Both the position numbers and the translations under genes were made by a program. This document shows, piece after piece, positions 24,774 through 33,218 of a stretch of 64,000 nt of DNA. The notes beneath the pieces were generated by a model, which saw only the letters and a list, made by a program, of their open reading frames with translations, had not been told where the DNA came from and made no database searches. Source of the stretch: Moryella indoligenes (lineage in GTDB: Bacteria; Bacillota; Clostridia; Lachnospirales; Lachnospiraceae); NCBI RefSeq assembly GCF_030812885.1, contig NZ_JAUSTO010000002.1, forward strand, positions 124,001 to 188,000, in the 5' to 3' direction. Every line of letters begins with the position of its first letter. The stretch's first letter is position 1.

Positions 24774-25508
24774 TTGTTTAGAAAGACCTGGGAAACACCA
24801 CAGGGGCACTATTATAACCTGTATGCCGATATGCTACAACAACCGCATTTACTTGTAGCGGGGGCAACGGGTAGCGGAAAAAGCGTGATCATAAACGGCA
24901 TAATAACAACGGCATTAAAGGACAGCCCCGCCGCCGTGCAATTTATATTTATAGACCCTAAACGGGTTGAACTTGTAGACTTTAGACCGTTGCCGCATAC
25001 GCTTAATTATGCAAGTGAACCGGGGGGCATGGTACAGGCTTTACAGCTTGCCATAGATACCACAGAACGCCGCTATAAAGAAATGCAACGGCAACACCTT
25101 AAACAATACCCGGGTGGGGCGGTATACGTTGTTATAGATGAGCTTGCGGACTTAATGACCACAGCCCGCCGCCAGGTGCAGCCGCTTATACAACGCCTTG
25201 CGCAAATAGGCAGAGCCGCAAACGTCCACGTTATAGCCGCCACACAATGCCCATTATCCGCTGTCATCCCTACCCCGATAAAAGTAAACTTTGATAGCCG
25301 GATAGGACTTAGAACCCGTAGCAGGCAGGACAGCCGCAATATTTTAGGCGTTCCCGGTTGTGAGTGCCTGCCCCGTTACGGACAGGGGTATTATATGACC
25401 CCGGCAGGCTTGACGCTGTACAATATACCCATGTACAGCCCCGCCGAGGTACAGCGGCTTATAAACTATTGGAAGCACCACAGCCGCCCTAACTTGCGTT
25501 GGTTATAA
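24774..25508 (+). CDS. FtsK/SpoIIIE-like DNA translocase ATPase
   Basis: 244 residues from a TTG start (AAGGAGGCG 7 bases upstream). It is a bare motor domain: Walker A GATGSGKS (30-37), the FtsK phrase FIFIDPKRVEL (57-67), Walker B VYVVIDELADL (117-127), then RAANVHVIAATQCPLSAVIP and the Arg-rich GLRTRSRQDSRNILG. No membrane segments and no gamma domain. Similar minimal FtsK motors serve in plasmid transfer (Tra of actinomycetes), and in integrative plasmids and some defence systems. Its place inside a phage between TerS and TerL, on the opposite strand, is unusual. Confidence 0.9.
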   Translation: MFRKTWETPQGHYYNLYADMLQQPHLLVAGATGSGKSVIINGIITTALKDSPAAVQFIFIDPKRVELVDFRPLPHTLNYASEPGGMVQALQLAIDTTERRYKEMQRQHLKQYPGGAVYVVIDELADLMTTARRQVQPLIQRLAQIGRAANVHVIAATQCPLSAVIPTPIKVNFDSRIGLRTRSRQDSRNILGVPGCECLPRYGQGYYMTPAGLTLYNIPMYSPAEVQRLINYWKHHSRPNLRWL

Positions 25509-25518
25509 CGCACGAAAT

Positions 25519-25552
25519 CCCGGACAGGTTCACAGCCTGCCGGGGTTCTTTT
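25519..25552 (+). terminator. Terminator of the + strand cassette
   Basis: CCCGGACAGG and CCTGCCGGGG arms followed by TTCTTTT, 10 bases past the FtsK-like stop. Confidence 0.75.
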
Positions 25553-25814
25553 ATGTCTATTTATATGCCCTCACAGCCCCACAGAGCCGCCCAGGACGGG
25601 CGCAAGCCATGCGGGGCTATACACTTATACTATAACAGGATAAAAAGCCGTCAAAAGGGCGCAGAGCGTCCACGGCAGCACCCCGGGCGGCGGGTGGTCT
25701 GTCCCTGTCCCACGCCTTGAACGCATGGTAAACCCCCGCAGCCTGGGCGGGTGGGTCTGCCGCAGGGTAGGCAGCAGGCGGGCAGGGGTTGCCGCTCTTC
25801 TGCGACTTTTGAAA
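25553..25814. other. GC-rich intergenic stretch, no gene seen
   Basis: About 260 bases with inverted arms (GCCCCACAGAGC...GCGGGGC; CTGCCGCAGGGTAGGCAGCAG) and a block near 25695 (GGTGGTCTGTCCCTGTCCC) resembling the GC-rich sequence at 23400-23440. No ORF with RBS is convincing in either strand. Confidence 0.5.
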
Positions 25815-26480
25815 TTAGTCTTTCTGCCCTTCTGCCCCTTCTGGGCTTTCTGTGATTTCTGTAAAAGTCCCTTCTGCGACTTCTGAGCCGTCATAGGCAC
25901 TTTCAAGATATTTCTGCTCAAGGGCTTTCATGTCCTTCTGCTCTCCAAGAGGATTGTTCGGGGTAAGTACCATTTCTGTCTGATCTTTCATGCCGTCATA
26001 GTTCTTCTGCCAGAAGATACCAGTGACGGGGTTTACCTTGCCGTCCTGCATAAGACCTTCGCGAAAAACGCCGCAAAACTGGCGAACTTTTTTGATAAAG
26101 TCAGCGCGGGCGGGGTTCCCCTTCGTGACATTCTCCCACTCCCATGCCTGTTCCTTCGTGATACCAATAGCCATATACGCAGCCTGGTTGCCTACCTTCA
26201 TATCCCACTCAGAACACTTCTGCACATAATTCAAGAACCGTCTTTCCATTTCTGGCACATCCTGCAAGTCCAGAGGTTCCTTCGGCATGATCTCCATCAT
26301 AAAGGCAGTCACTTTCGCATTGTACCCTTCTGGCATTTCTATCTTCTGAGCCTGCATAATAGGACTGTTCTCCCTGGCTTTCACCAGATTCTTAGGACTG
26401 CTTTCTTGATACCCTTCTGTTCTTCTGGGCTTTCTGTCCCGGCTTCCCTTCGGTCTGCCCATCTTCTTTTCTTCTGCCAT
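25815..26480 (-). CDS. Putative terminase small subunit
   Basis: 221 residues from ATG 26480. A basic N-terminus (GRPKGSRDRKPRR, AT-hook-like) is followed by a helical region with a likely HTH (MAIGITKEQAWEWEN, then FIKKVRQFCGVFREGLMQDG) and GIFWQKNYDGMKDQTE, a phrase seen in DNA-packaging small subunits that pair phage-terminase HTH with a K-N-Y core. The acidic C-terminus would contact TerL. It is separated from terL by the divergent cassette, which argues the cassette was inserted later. Could instead be another phage DNA-binding protein. Confidence 0.6.
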   Translation of the reverse strand: MAEEKKMGRPKGSRDRKPRRTEGYQESSPKNLVKARENSPIMQAQKIEMPEGYNAKVTAFMMEIMPKEPLDLQDVPEMERRFLNYVQKCSEWDMKVGNQAAYMAIGITKEQAWEWENVTKGNPARADFIKKVRQFCGVFREGLMQDGKVNPVTGIFWQKNYDGMKDQTEMVLTPNNPLGEQKDMKALEQKYLESAYDGSEVAEGTFTEITESPEGAEGQKD

Positions 26481-26535
26481 TGTCCTTCTGCACCTCCTTC
26501 TGCTCACGCTTCCATCTTTCTACATAAGACTCCAT
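26392..26535 (-). CDS. Possible small ORF overlapping the TerS 5' end
   Basis: 47 residues, MESYVERWKREQKEVQKDNG and onwards, basic. Its ATG has the best RBS in the area (AAAGGAG, 6-base spacing), whereas the TerS ATG inside it has a weaker one. It may be a leader that couples TerS translation. The basic overlapping frame could also be chance. Confidence 0.35.
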   Translation of the reverse strand: MESYVERWKREQKEVQKDNGRRKEDGQTEGKPGQKAQKNRRVSRKQS

Positions 26536-26565
26536 GTTTGTCTCCTTTCTGTCGGACATGAGGTT

Positions 26566-26652
26566 GGTAGGGCAAATTCAATTTTTACAGTAAGTTTTTA
26601 TAGATACGCGCGTACTAAGAAAACTTATAGTAAAATCTTATTTTACCCTACC
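26566..26652. promoter_or_regulatory. 87-bp symmetric site B
   Basis: Arms GGTAGGGCAAAT / TTTTACCCTACC and TAAGTTTT / AAAACTTA in the same 12-13-8-21-8-13-12 spacing as site A; the centre TACGCGCGTA is itself palindromic. It fills the gap between the primase gene and the TerS start. Confidence 0.7.
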
Positions 26653-26659
26653 AACCCTA

Positions 26660-28138
26660 CTAATTTTGCCTTAAAGCTACTCCATAATAGAACAAAACGC
26701 CCTGGGTAACTGCCTTATCTGCATACCATTCCGGGTGTGCTGTCAGTTCTGCATTGAATTTCTTCATGCTGCACACATAATACCCATTGCCCTTGCACCA
26801 CATTTTGTAGTTATCATAGAGGGACTTCGCACGGGTCTTACCTTCTGCATTCCGCTCACACTTCTCTTCCAGGAATTGCTGTACCAGGTCATTGTCCTTT
26901 TCATACTGCTTAATGACCTTCTGCATACCCTGGGACATTTTCAGCCCGAAGCGGATATACTTGAAGTAGCCTGCTACCAACCATGTGAATATACCCCGCA
27001 TTGCTTCTGGGGTTTCAAAGTAGTCCTTGAGTCCCTTGTCCTGTTCGTCATCGTTGAAGTGGCGGTTGAACTCAATCACTCGCACACGGTCAGATGCAAA
27101 CAGGCTCTTGTCCTTTACGGACGGCAGGTCATTACAGGACAACCACATGGTAAACTGCGGCTTGAAGGTAATTGCAGACTGGTAAAGTTCACGGGCGGTA
27201 ATGTCCTCACCACCTGTGTACTGTTTAATCGTGGCTTCGTCCAGTTTGCCTGCGGTATCTGACTCACTCATGGTGACCATGCGCTTACCTTTCAGCTTTG
27301 CCAGTACCGGGTTCGCTGCTTCTGCGTTCTTCTGGCGGTCACCACGGCAGATAAGTTCCACAGGAGCCACGGTTGAGTAGTCACCAAGCAAGTGCTGAAT
27401 AGCGTCAAGCATGGTACTTTTACCGTTGCGGGTGGTCTTACCGTGGAGGATGAACATACATTCTTCCTTGCTTGTACCTAAGATTGAATAACCCAAAGCC
27501 CTCTGCAAGTAGTCTGCCTTGTCCGCTTCGTTCTGGGTAACTTCCTTGATGAACTGTTCCCATCGTGGGCAGGTAACTTCCTGCAAGGTGTATTCAAAAT
27601 TGGTCTGCATGGTCAAGAAATCATCCCATCTATGCTCACGGAACTTCATGTGTTCCAGGTCATAAGTACCGTTCAGACAGTTAATCAGATAAGGGTGAGT
27701 GTCAAACTGTGCTGCCGCAATCTTCATGCTGTCCGCAGCGTCCTTCATAAGACGGTCACGGAAACGGCGGTCACCCATCTTTCCAACAAAAGCCATGTAC
27801 TGCTTGCGCTTTTCCTCATCGGTGATTTCTCCGCAGTACAAAGCCATGAGTCGCACAAACTCCTTAATCTTTGCAGAAACCAGAAGCGCACCCACATCCT
27901 TGTGCCACTTGCCAGTTTCATATGTGTACCAGGACTTTGCTTCTGGGCAGTAGCGGGTGTCATTCTGATAGCACTCAGAGAAGAGGTCAGCCATGCCCGC
28001 TTCATCCCAGGAGTACCCCGTGGAATCATCCTGGTAGGCGGTTTCCGGGTGGTGGTCTTTAATGTAATACAGCTTTCTGCTTATGTCCTCAGAGGTAATG
28101 TACCTGCCATTGGACAACTGAAATAACTCATCACTCAC
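26660..28138 (-). CDS. Phage primase-helicase, P4/D5 family (SF3 helicase)
   Basis: 492 residues. N-terminal D5_N-like region (DTHPYLINCLNGTYDLE, with N-C-x-N-G-x-x-D), then SF3 helicase: Walker A HGKTTRNGKST, Walker B-like KGKRMVTMSESD, motif C FTMWLSCNDLPSV. The C-terminus has a winged-helix DNA-binding region (RAKSLYDNYKMWCKGNG). It unwinds phage DNA for replication together with the separate primase at 28774. It overlaps the next upstream gene by 4 bases. Confidence 0.92.
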   Translation of the reverse strand: MSDELFQLSNGRYITSEDISRKLYYIKDHHPETAYQDDSTGYSWDEAGMADLFSECYQNDTRYCPEAKSWYTYETGKWHKDVGALLVSAKIKEFVRLMALYCGEITDEEKRKQYMAFVGKMGDRRFRDRLMKDAADSMKIAAAQFDTHPYLINCLNGTYDLEHMKFREHRWDDFLTMQTNFEYTLQEVTCPRWEQFIKEVTQNEADKADYLQRALGYSILGTSKEECMFILHGKTTRNGKSTMLDAIQHLLGDYSTVAPVELICRGDRQKNAEAANPVLAKLKGKRMVTMSESDTAGKLDEATIKQYTGGEDITARELYQSAITFKPQFTMWLSCNDLPSVKDKSLFASDRVRVIEFNRHFNDDEQDKGLKDYFETPEAMRGIFTWLVAGYFKYIRFGLKMSQGMQKVIKQYEKDNDLVQQFLEEKCERNAEGKTRAKSLYDNYKMWCKGNGYYVCSMKKFNAELTAHPEWYADKAVTQGVLFYYGVALRQN

Positions 28139-28566
28139 TCTCCTGTACCTCCTTCCAGGTGGGCTTCAAACCACTCTTTCTGCTTCTTTGCCTGCAATGC
28201 AGTACGCTTGCAAGCCCTGGCAGAAGCAGCACAATCTTTTGCATACTTCTTCCAGTCTTTCTTCTGCTCTTTCGTCAGTGGGAGTCCCGCCGGGGTCTTG
28301 CCATCGGCAAGTTGATGTTCATAGTCAGCGGCTCTGTCCTGGTAATCCCAGTAGGCTTTACCCTCACGCTGAAAAACTTCTTCACATTCGGAAATACGCT
28401 TCCGGAAGAATGCCTGCATTTGCTTGAACAGGGCTTCTGCGTGTTCTACGTCCATCGCAATATACTTTTTCAGCTTATTGAGTTTCCCGGCAGTACAAGG
28501 GAAGAAAGCGAGCATATAGATTGCCATGTGTCCAGAACTCCACTGGATACTCAGTATATTATCCAT
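28135..28566 (-). CDS. Phage hypothetical, helical charged protein
   Basis: 143 residues, MDNILSIQWSSGHMAIYMLAFF, then long helices rich in Lys, Ala and Gln (YAKDCAASARACKRTALQAKKQ). Overlaps the helicase start by 4 bases (ATGA), so it is co-translated with it. No motif recognised. RBS AAAGGAGGAAAGGCACA. Confidence 0.6.
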   Translation of the reverse strand: MDNILSIQWSSGHMAIYMLAFFPCTAGKLNKLKKYIAMDVEHAEALFKQMQAFFRKRISECEEVFQREGKAYWDYQDRAADYEHQLADGKTPAGLPLTKEQKKDWKKYAKDCAASARACKRTALQAKKQKEWFEAHLEGGTGE

Positions 28567-28766
28567 TGTGCCTTTCCTCCTTTTTTTTTCTTTTTCCTTT
28601 GCTCGATTTTTTCAACTCTGTGCGGAAGTCCGTTGTACATCTTCGCATATTCTCTTGCGTCAGACTTTTTCTCACAGAAACTACCCATACAGGGAATGTA
28701 GGGAAAACCTTCTGCGTGGCAGTACCACATACCTGTTGACTTTTCCTGCGATATGGTATAAGCCAT
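28551..28766 (-). CDS. Small phage protein, unknown
   Basis: 71 residues from ATG 28766 (AGGAGGTGATTTAAG). MAYTISQEKSTGMWYCHAEGF, then SFCEKKSDAREYAKMYNGLP, ending in an Arg/Lys run and a Trp. A single helix-beta domain; two cysteines may bind metal. Overlaps the next gene by 16 bases. No function assigned. Confidence 0.55.
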   Translation of the reverse strand: MAYTISQEKSTGMWYCHAEGFPYIPCMGSFCEKKSDAREYAKMYNGLPHRVEKIEQRKKKKKGGKAQWIIY

Positions 28767-28773
28767 TCTTAAA

Positions 28774-29559
28774 TCACCTCCTGTACCTGCTGATACTTTC
28801 TGCAATGATCTGTAGTTCTCTATCCGGTAACGGTGGCTTACACACTTCTACGTTGACTCTCTGTAATTCCTGATAAATCTGTATCGGCGTGTATCCTGTG
28901 TTGTGCAACGCTCCTGCCAGACTGGTAAGAGATATGTTTCTGCCGCCGTCCGGGATTTCCGGGTAGTCCGGTCTTACGAATATCTTTCCGTTTGCAGGTT
29001 TCGGAAATTTAGGAGAATAGATACGCTGTACCATACCTGAGTTGTTCCCGGTCTTTTCTGTCTCTTTGAAGTACTTCTCTACCACATAATCAATGGCTTC
29101 CTGGTTCTCAATGATGGTCGGAAAGATAAGCTGCTTCCCGGTCATTATAAAGAACCTGCGGGCTTTATAAATCTCAACCCCCGCAAGGTTGTTCTTGCCG
29201 TGGAATGGAAGTGTACCCCGCAGCAGGATATGTACGCCACGTCCACTTCTGGACTTCTCTGTGTAGGACTTGCAGGCGGTCATAATATCGGCGCAAAGAG
29301 GGGTCATAAGACCATCCTCAAAGCCTGCGTCAATATCAATACCAACCAGTCCATTGTCTGCGAACACAAATCCAAGGTTATCATAGTAGCCGTTCTCTAC
29401 TGCCCACTCTGCCTGCTCAAAGGAACTCCATGTATCTGGGGCAGTAGAGGAAGCGGCTTTCTTCTCAAAGGCTTTCATGGGAATTTTGGAGTTATCCCAG
29501 GCACACACCCACTGATTCATTTTCTTTAATTCCTCTGGTATTTTGGAATAATCCTTCAT
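28774..29559 (-). CDS. Bifunctional primase/polymerase-like (AEP) primase
   Basis: 261 residues from ATG 29559. LGFVFADNGLVGIDIDAGFEDG supplies the D-I-D metal-binding motif of archaeo-eukaryotic primases, SRSGRGVHILLRG the S-x-H motif, and a third acid-histidine region follows. The C-terminal 60 residues (GGRNISLTSLAGALHNTGYTPIQIYQ) form a PriCT-like module. It makes primers for the phage polymerase and works with the helicase two genes downstream. Confidence 0.85.
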   Translation of the reverse strand: MKDYSKIPEELKKMNQWVCAWDNSKIPMKAFEKKAASSTAPDTWSSFEQAEWAVENGYYDNLGFVFADNGLVGIDIDAGFEDGLMTPLCADIMTACKSYTEKSRSGRGVHILLRGTLPFHGKNNLAGVEIYKARRFFIMTGKQLIFPTIIENQEAIDYVVEKYFKETEKTGNNSGMVQRIYSPKFPKPANGKIFVRPDYPEIPDGGRNISLTSLAGALHNTGYTPIQIYQELQRVNVEVCKPPLPDRELQIIAESISRYRR

Positions 29560-29572
29560 TCCCACACTCTCC

Positions 29573-30187
29573 TTATCCTGTGATTAACTGACTGTACGGC
29601 AGGGTTTCCACCCACTTGCAGAACTCACGCCACTCATCCAGTTTGTGATTCTGGCGGGAATGGTACATATTCTTGAGAACAGCATAGTTAAGCTGTACGG
29701 TTCTCTTCTGGTTGTAACAGGTTGGTAACATTTGAATCATCTGCCACCAGTCCTTCTTGTCCTTTCTCTGCAAGAAATCCAGTCGGGCATTATTCATAGC
29801 GTCAATAATCGTGCAGAACACAATGAGGTTCGTAACGGAGAGGTGTTCCGTGCTGAAATCGCTCAGAACGAACTCCTTTGCCTGGATTTTGTGCATGGTG
29901 GAACAGGAGTTTGCTACAGTGCCTACCTTGTAGGTATCGTATTCCTTCCACCAATACAGGGGAGCGGTAATGTCTGCGGTCACGGTAATCATACGCAGGT
30001 ACTTACCGTGATCAGTTCCCGCAGCACCCAGGGTTTCCATCAGCTTTAAGTCATTGTCACCTACTGCGTACTTCCCACAATCTACAGCAGGATAGCTGTC
30101 TGACTTTTCCCAGGAGTTCTTCGGGTTTCTCATACCACGGATAGCCGCCTGCCATCCGTAGGTTTCGACTTCGTCAATCTTTATCAC
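29573..30187 (-). CDS. Conserved phage protein, unknown (ThyX-like pattern uncertain)
   Basis: 204 residues from a GTG. The stretch GKYLRMITVTADITAPLYWWKEYDTYKVGTVANSCSTMHKI looks like an active-site neighbourhood and recalls flavin-dependent thymidylate synthase relatives, but the ThyX RHRxxSxNxxSxRY motif is absent. Located among nucleotide metabolism genes, so a nucleotide-linked role is plausible. Overlaps the next upstream gene by 14 bases. Confidence 0.6.
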   Translation of the reverse strand: MIKIDEVETYGWQAAIRGMRNPKNSWEKSDSYPAVDCGKYAVGDNDLKLMETLGAAGTDHGKYLRMITVTADITAPLYWWKEYDTYKVGTVANSCSTMHKIQAKEFVLSDFSTEHLSVTNLIVFCTIIDAMNNARLDFLQRKDKKDWWQMIQMLPTCYNQKRTVQLNYAVLKNMYHSRQNHKLDEWREFCKWVETLPYSQLITG

Positions 30188-30596
30188 AACTTACACCATC
30201 CCTTCTGCGGACTCTCATGTAGTTCTTATAGTCCAGGTTATTCATCTTCGCTGCTCTATGCAAAGCCTGCTTCTTAGTTCCCAGTGTGCCGGGGATAGGC
30301 TCTTTACTGCCTACTTCATGCACATAATAACGGCTGCTGCCTTTCTGCTTTGATACGGTATATTTCAGAATCATCTTCTTCGCCTTTCTTTTCAGATTCT
30401 CTATAATGTAATCTGGTTCTAACTTGCATAAAACACTGAACCAGTCAGAATAAAAGAACCGTTCCAGTTCTGTGATATTGCAGTTTTTTTTTGTCGGGGT
30501 AATAAACCCTGCTAATAAGCTGATATAATCATCTACAGCCTGTTTCACGATTGCGAATCTGAGATTTTCCAGTCCGATATCATTCAAATCTCCCAT
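30174..30596 (-). CDS. Phage hypothetical protein
   Basis: 140 residues. N-terminal helices (LENLRFAIVKQAVDDYISLLAG, ERFFYSDWFSVLCKLEPDYI) match small unnamed proteins commonly found beside phage nrdD genes; the C-terminal half is basic (KKQALHRAAKMNNLDYKNYMRVRRR). Its ATG overlaps the nrdD stop as TAATG. Function unknown. Confidence 0.6.
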   Translation of the reverse strand: MGDLNDIGLENLRFAIVKQAVDDYISLLAGFITPTKKNCNITELERFFYSDWFSVLCKLEPDYIIENLKRKAKKMILKYTVSKQKGSSRYYVHEVGSKEPIPGTLGTKKQALHRAAKMNNLDYKNYMRVRRRDGVSCDKD

Positions 30597-32722
30597 TACA
30601 TCGACTTCCTTTCTGCAATCTCAGCCATCTTCGCAGCGTTCAGACGGGTATCACCGTGAACTCTGCTGTAGGACAGATAGCCGTTCATGCGGTCAATCTT
30701 CGTGAGGTTCTTGCTACCGCAGACCGGGCAAACATCCATCTCAAGTTCCTGATGTCCGCAGTCATCACAGTAAGCAAGGGAGAGATTCACACCCTCGTAG
30801 AAACCAAGTTGCATTGCTCTTCGAACCAGGGTCTTGACTGCTTTCCGATTGTAGGAAATAGGATAGCGAACGTACTGAATCTTGCCACCGTTGAACATAT
30901 TCCAGAAACGTCCTTCAAGATTTTGCTTTTCAATAGGGGTTAAGTCCTCTGTTACATGACAATGGAAGGAATTACTCACATACGGGCGATCAGACACATT
31001 TTCTATAATGCCGTACTTCTTACGGAACTGCTCAATCTGCAAACCACACAAGCTTTCAGCCGGGGTTCCGTAGATTGCATACAGCCAACCGTCCTCATTC
31101 TTGAACTCCGTAACCTTCCGGTTGATATGCTGCATAACTTCCAGGGCAAACTCTCCGTCCTCTGCAATGGACTTGCCGTTGTAGAGCCGCTGCAACTCAT
31201 TCAGTGCTGTGATACCGAAGGAAGCCGTCATGGGTTTCAGCAAGGGCTTGATTTTGTCAGACGGTTTGAGGTGTCCACCGTATACACCGCCCTCACAGTA
31301 CATGATAGGATTGGTACTGGCTTTCATCTCACCTAGATATTCATAGGTACGCTTGTGAACCCCTCTAATCATTTCCAGGTAGTAGTCCAGGACTTCATAG
31401 AAGTCACGACTTTCGGCTCTGGCTTTTGCCAGAATCATAGGTAGGTGCAGAGAAACTGCACCGACATTGAAGCGTCCCACAAATACAGGCTTGTCATCTG
31501 CGTCCGCAGGCTTCATGCCGCCACGCTCAAACCACGGGGAGAGGAATGCACGGCAACCCATAGGGCTTATTACTCTACCGTACTTTTTGTACATCTCAGC
31601 CACATAGCCGTCACCTGTGAGGGATAGCCAGTCGGGATACATGGTCTTGCTACTGCAATCAATACCTGCTTCAAACACATCCTCACTGAAACCGCCCTTA
31701 CCGTGAAGATTTTCGTCATAGAGGAAAACCAGTTTCGGGAACAGTACAGGTTTTTTGAATCCCGGCTTGCCCTCACCCTCCATGTGAACCTTGAAGAAAG
31801 TCTTACTTGCCATTTTGCCGAACACATCGGTAGCCAATCCGAAGGTCATAGTGATGAACGGATAATCGCCACGGGAAGAACCCACAGTGTTTAGCTTCAT
31901 CTCAATACCCTGGAAGCCCTGTTCAAAATCGCGCTGCACTTTGCTCATAGCCCAGTCCTTTACGTCCTGGGAGAAGGTCTGTTGATTGCGGATTTCCATG
32001 TATTCAGCACAGTACTTCTTGTAGGACTTCTCTGCATATGGAGCCAGAATCTTGTCCACCTCTGGGACTGTGAAGCCACCGTACTGCTGTGACGCTGTAG
32101 CCAGGATAATATCTCCCAGAACGTCAAAAGCGGTATCAAGGGTTTTCGGCTCATTGTACCAGACATTGCCCATCTCAAAGCCGCCGCTCATAATAGAGGA
32201 AATGTCACACAGGCAGCAGTTCATAGTATCAAGGCGGGCTGACTGGTCATGGATATAAATGTATCCGTCCTTGCAAGCCTGCAACTCATCATTGGTCATA
32301 AAGAACTTGCGGTACAGTCGCTTATTCAGTTCGTTGAAAATCAGACATCTCTTCGTAGCAACTAAGGTGGAGTCCGTGTTTGCATTTTCCTTATCACCCA
32401 GAAAACGAATGGACTGAGATTTCTGATAGACCTCATCCATAATGTGAACGAAATCTTTCTTGAAGTTTCGGTAATCCCTGTAAGATTTTGCAATCTTCGG
32501 GTTGACCTCATCAAGAACCTGCTCCACAATGTTGTGCATATCCGCAACGTGAACCTGTTCCGGGAAACGCTCAGTAACAATAGCCATAACCTTAGATACA
32601 ATTTCATGGTACTGTGTATCGTCCAATTCAATCATTGCACGGGCGGCAGACTTACTGACTGCATTGACGATCTTCTGACCGTCAAACTGCTCAATCGTAC
32701 CGTCCTTCTTAATTACTTTCAT
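30596..32722 (-). CDS. nrdD: Anaerobic ribonucleoside-triphosphate reductase
   Basis: 708 residues. N-terminal ATP-cone (MKVIKKDGTIEQFDGQKIVNAV), catalytic barrel with DTMNCCLCD and GAVSLHLP, zinc ribbon CDDCG...CPVCG near the C-terminus, and the glycyl-radical loop R-M-N-G-Y-L (about 680-685). It converts NTPs to dNTPs without oxygen and needs NrdG. In a phage it supplies dNTPs for replication in an anaerobe. It overlaps nrdG by 14 bases. Confidence 0.97.
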   Translation of the reverse strand: MKVIKKDGTIEQFDGQKIVNAVSKSAARAMIELDDTQYHEIVSKVMAIVTERFPEQVHVADMHNIVEQVLDEVNPKIAKSYRDYRNFKKDFVHIMDEVYQKSQSIRFLGDKENANTDSTLVATKRCLIFNELNKRLYRKFFMTNDELQACKDGYIYIHDQSARLDTMNCCLCDISSIMSGGFEMGNVWYNEPKTLDTAFDVLGDIILATASQQYGGFTVPEVDKILAPYAEKSYKKYCAEYMEIRNQQTFSQDVKDWAMSKVQRDFEQGFQGIEMKLNTVGSSRGDYPFITMTFGLATDVFGKMASKTFFKVHMEGEGKPGFKKPVLFPKLVFLYDENLHGKGGFSEDVFEAGIDCSSKTMYPDWLSLTGDGYVAEMYKKYGRVISPMGCRAFLSPWFERGGMKPADADDKPVFVGRFNVGAVSLHLPMILAKARAESRDFYEVLDYYLEMIRGVHKRTYEYLGEMKASTNPIMYCEGGVYGGHLKPSDKIKPLLKPMTASFGITALNELQRLYNGKSIAEDGEFALEVMQHINRKVTEFKNEDGWLYAIYGTPAESLCGLQIEQFRKKYGIIENVSDRPYVSNSFHCHVTEDLTPIEKQNLEGRFWNMFNGGKIQYVRYPISYNRKAVKTLVRRAMQLGFYEGVNLSLAYCDDCGHQELEMDVCPVCGSKNLTKIDRMNGYLSYSRVHGDTRLNAAKMAEIAERKSM

Positions 32723-33218
32723 GGAGTATAACCCTCCCTTCCTTTAAGGACTTCGAAACATTGATAACTCTCTGGTTGGTAGAACCTGCCCAGTGATAAC
32801 CCACGTCCTTTAATGCTTCTTCAAAACGTCCATCTACCAGAACGTCAATGTAATTCAGAATCTCTCTGCCGTAAAAGTTCTCAGCCGTTACCTCTTCCCA
32901 GGTGTACCCTGTATAGAGCCAGATAGTTTTGTGCGGGAAGAACTGTTTGATCTTTTTTACAAGCCATAAAATCTGACAACGATTGACGGGGTGCAGCGGG
33001 TCACCCCCAGAGAGGGTAAGACCGCTGATATAAGGCTTGCTCAATTCCGTGCAGATTTCGTGGAAAGCTGCTTTGTCAAACTCAACCCCGTCTGTGAAAT
33101 CCCAGGTGATAGGGTTCTGACAGTTCTTACAGTGGTGTTCGCACCCTGCAACCCAGAGAACTACCCGTAACCCGTCACCGTTGTTCATATCATCGTGTGT
33201 GATATTGTGGAAGTTCAT
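32709..33218 (-). CDS. nrdG: Anaerobic ribonucleotide reductase activating protein
   Basis: 169 residues. Radical SAM CxxxCxxC at CEHHCKNCQ, followed by TLSGGDPLHP, the SAM-binding GGD/E motif. It uses a 4Fe-4S cluster and S-adenosylmethionine to place the glycyl radical on NrdD. Overlaps nrdD by 14 bases, so the pair is coupled. Confidence 0.96.
   Translation of the reverse strand: MNFHNITHDDMNNGDGLRVVLWVAGCEHHCKNCQNPITWDFTDGVEFDKAAFHEICTELSKPYISGLTLSGGDPLHPVNRCQILWLVKKIKQFFPHKTIWLYTGYTWEEVTAENFYGREILNYIDVLVDGRFEEALKDVGYHWAGSTNQRVINVSKSLKEGRVILHESN

Noticed and set aside
29573..30187. Possible ThyX thymidylate synthase
   Set aside because: The RHRxxS motif is missing; only general resemblance around the Trp-rich segment, so left as unknown.
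30596..32722. Intein or intron in nrdD
   Set aside because: The reading frame and length match NrdD without an insertion.
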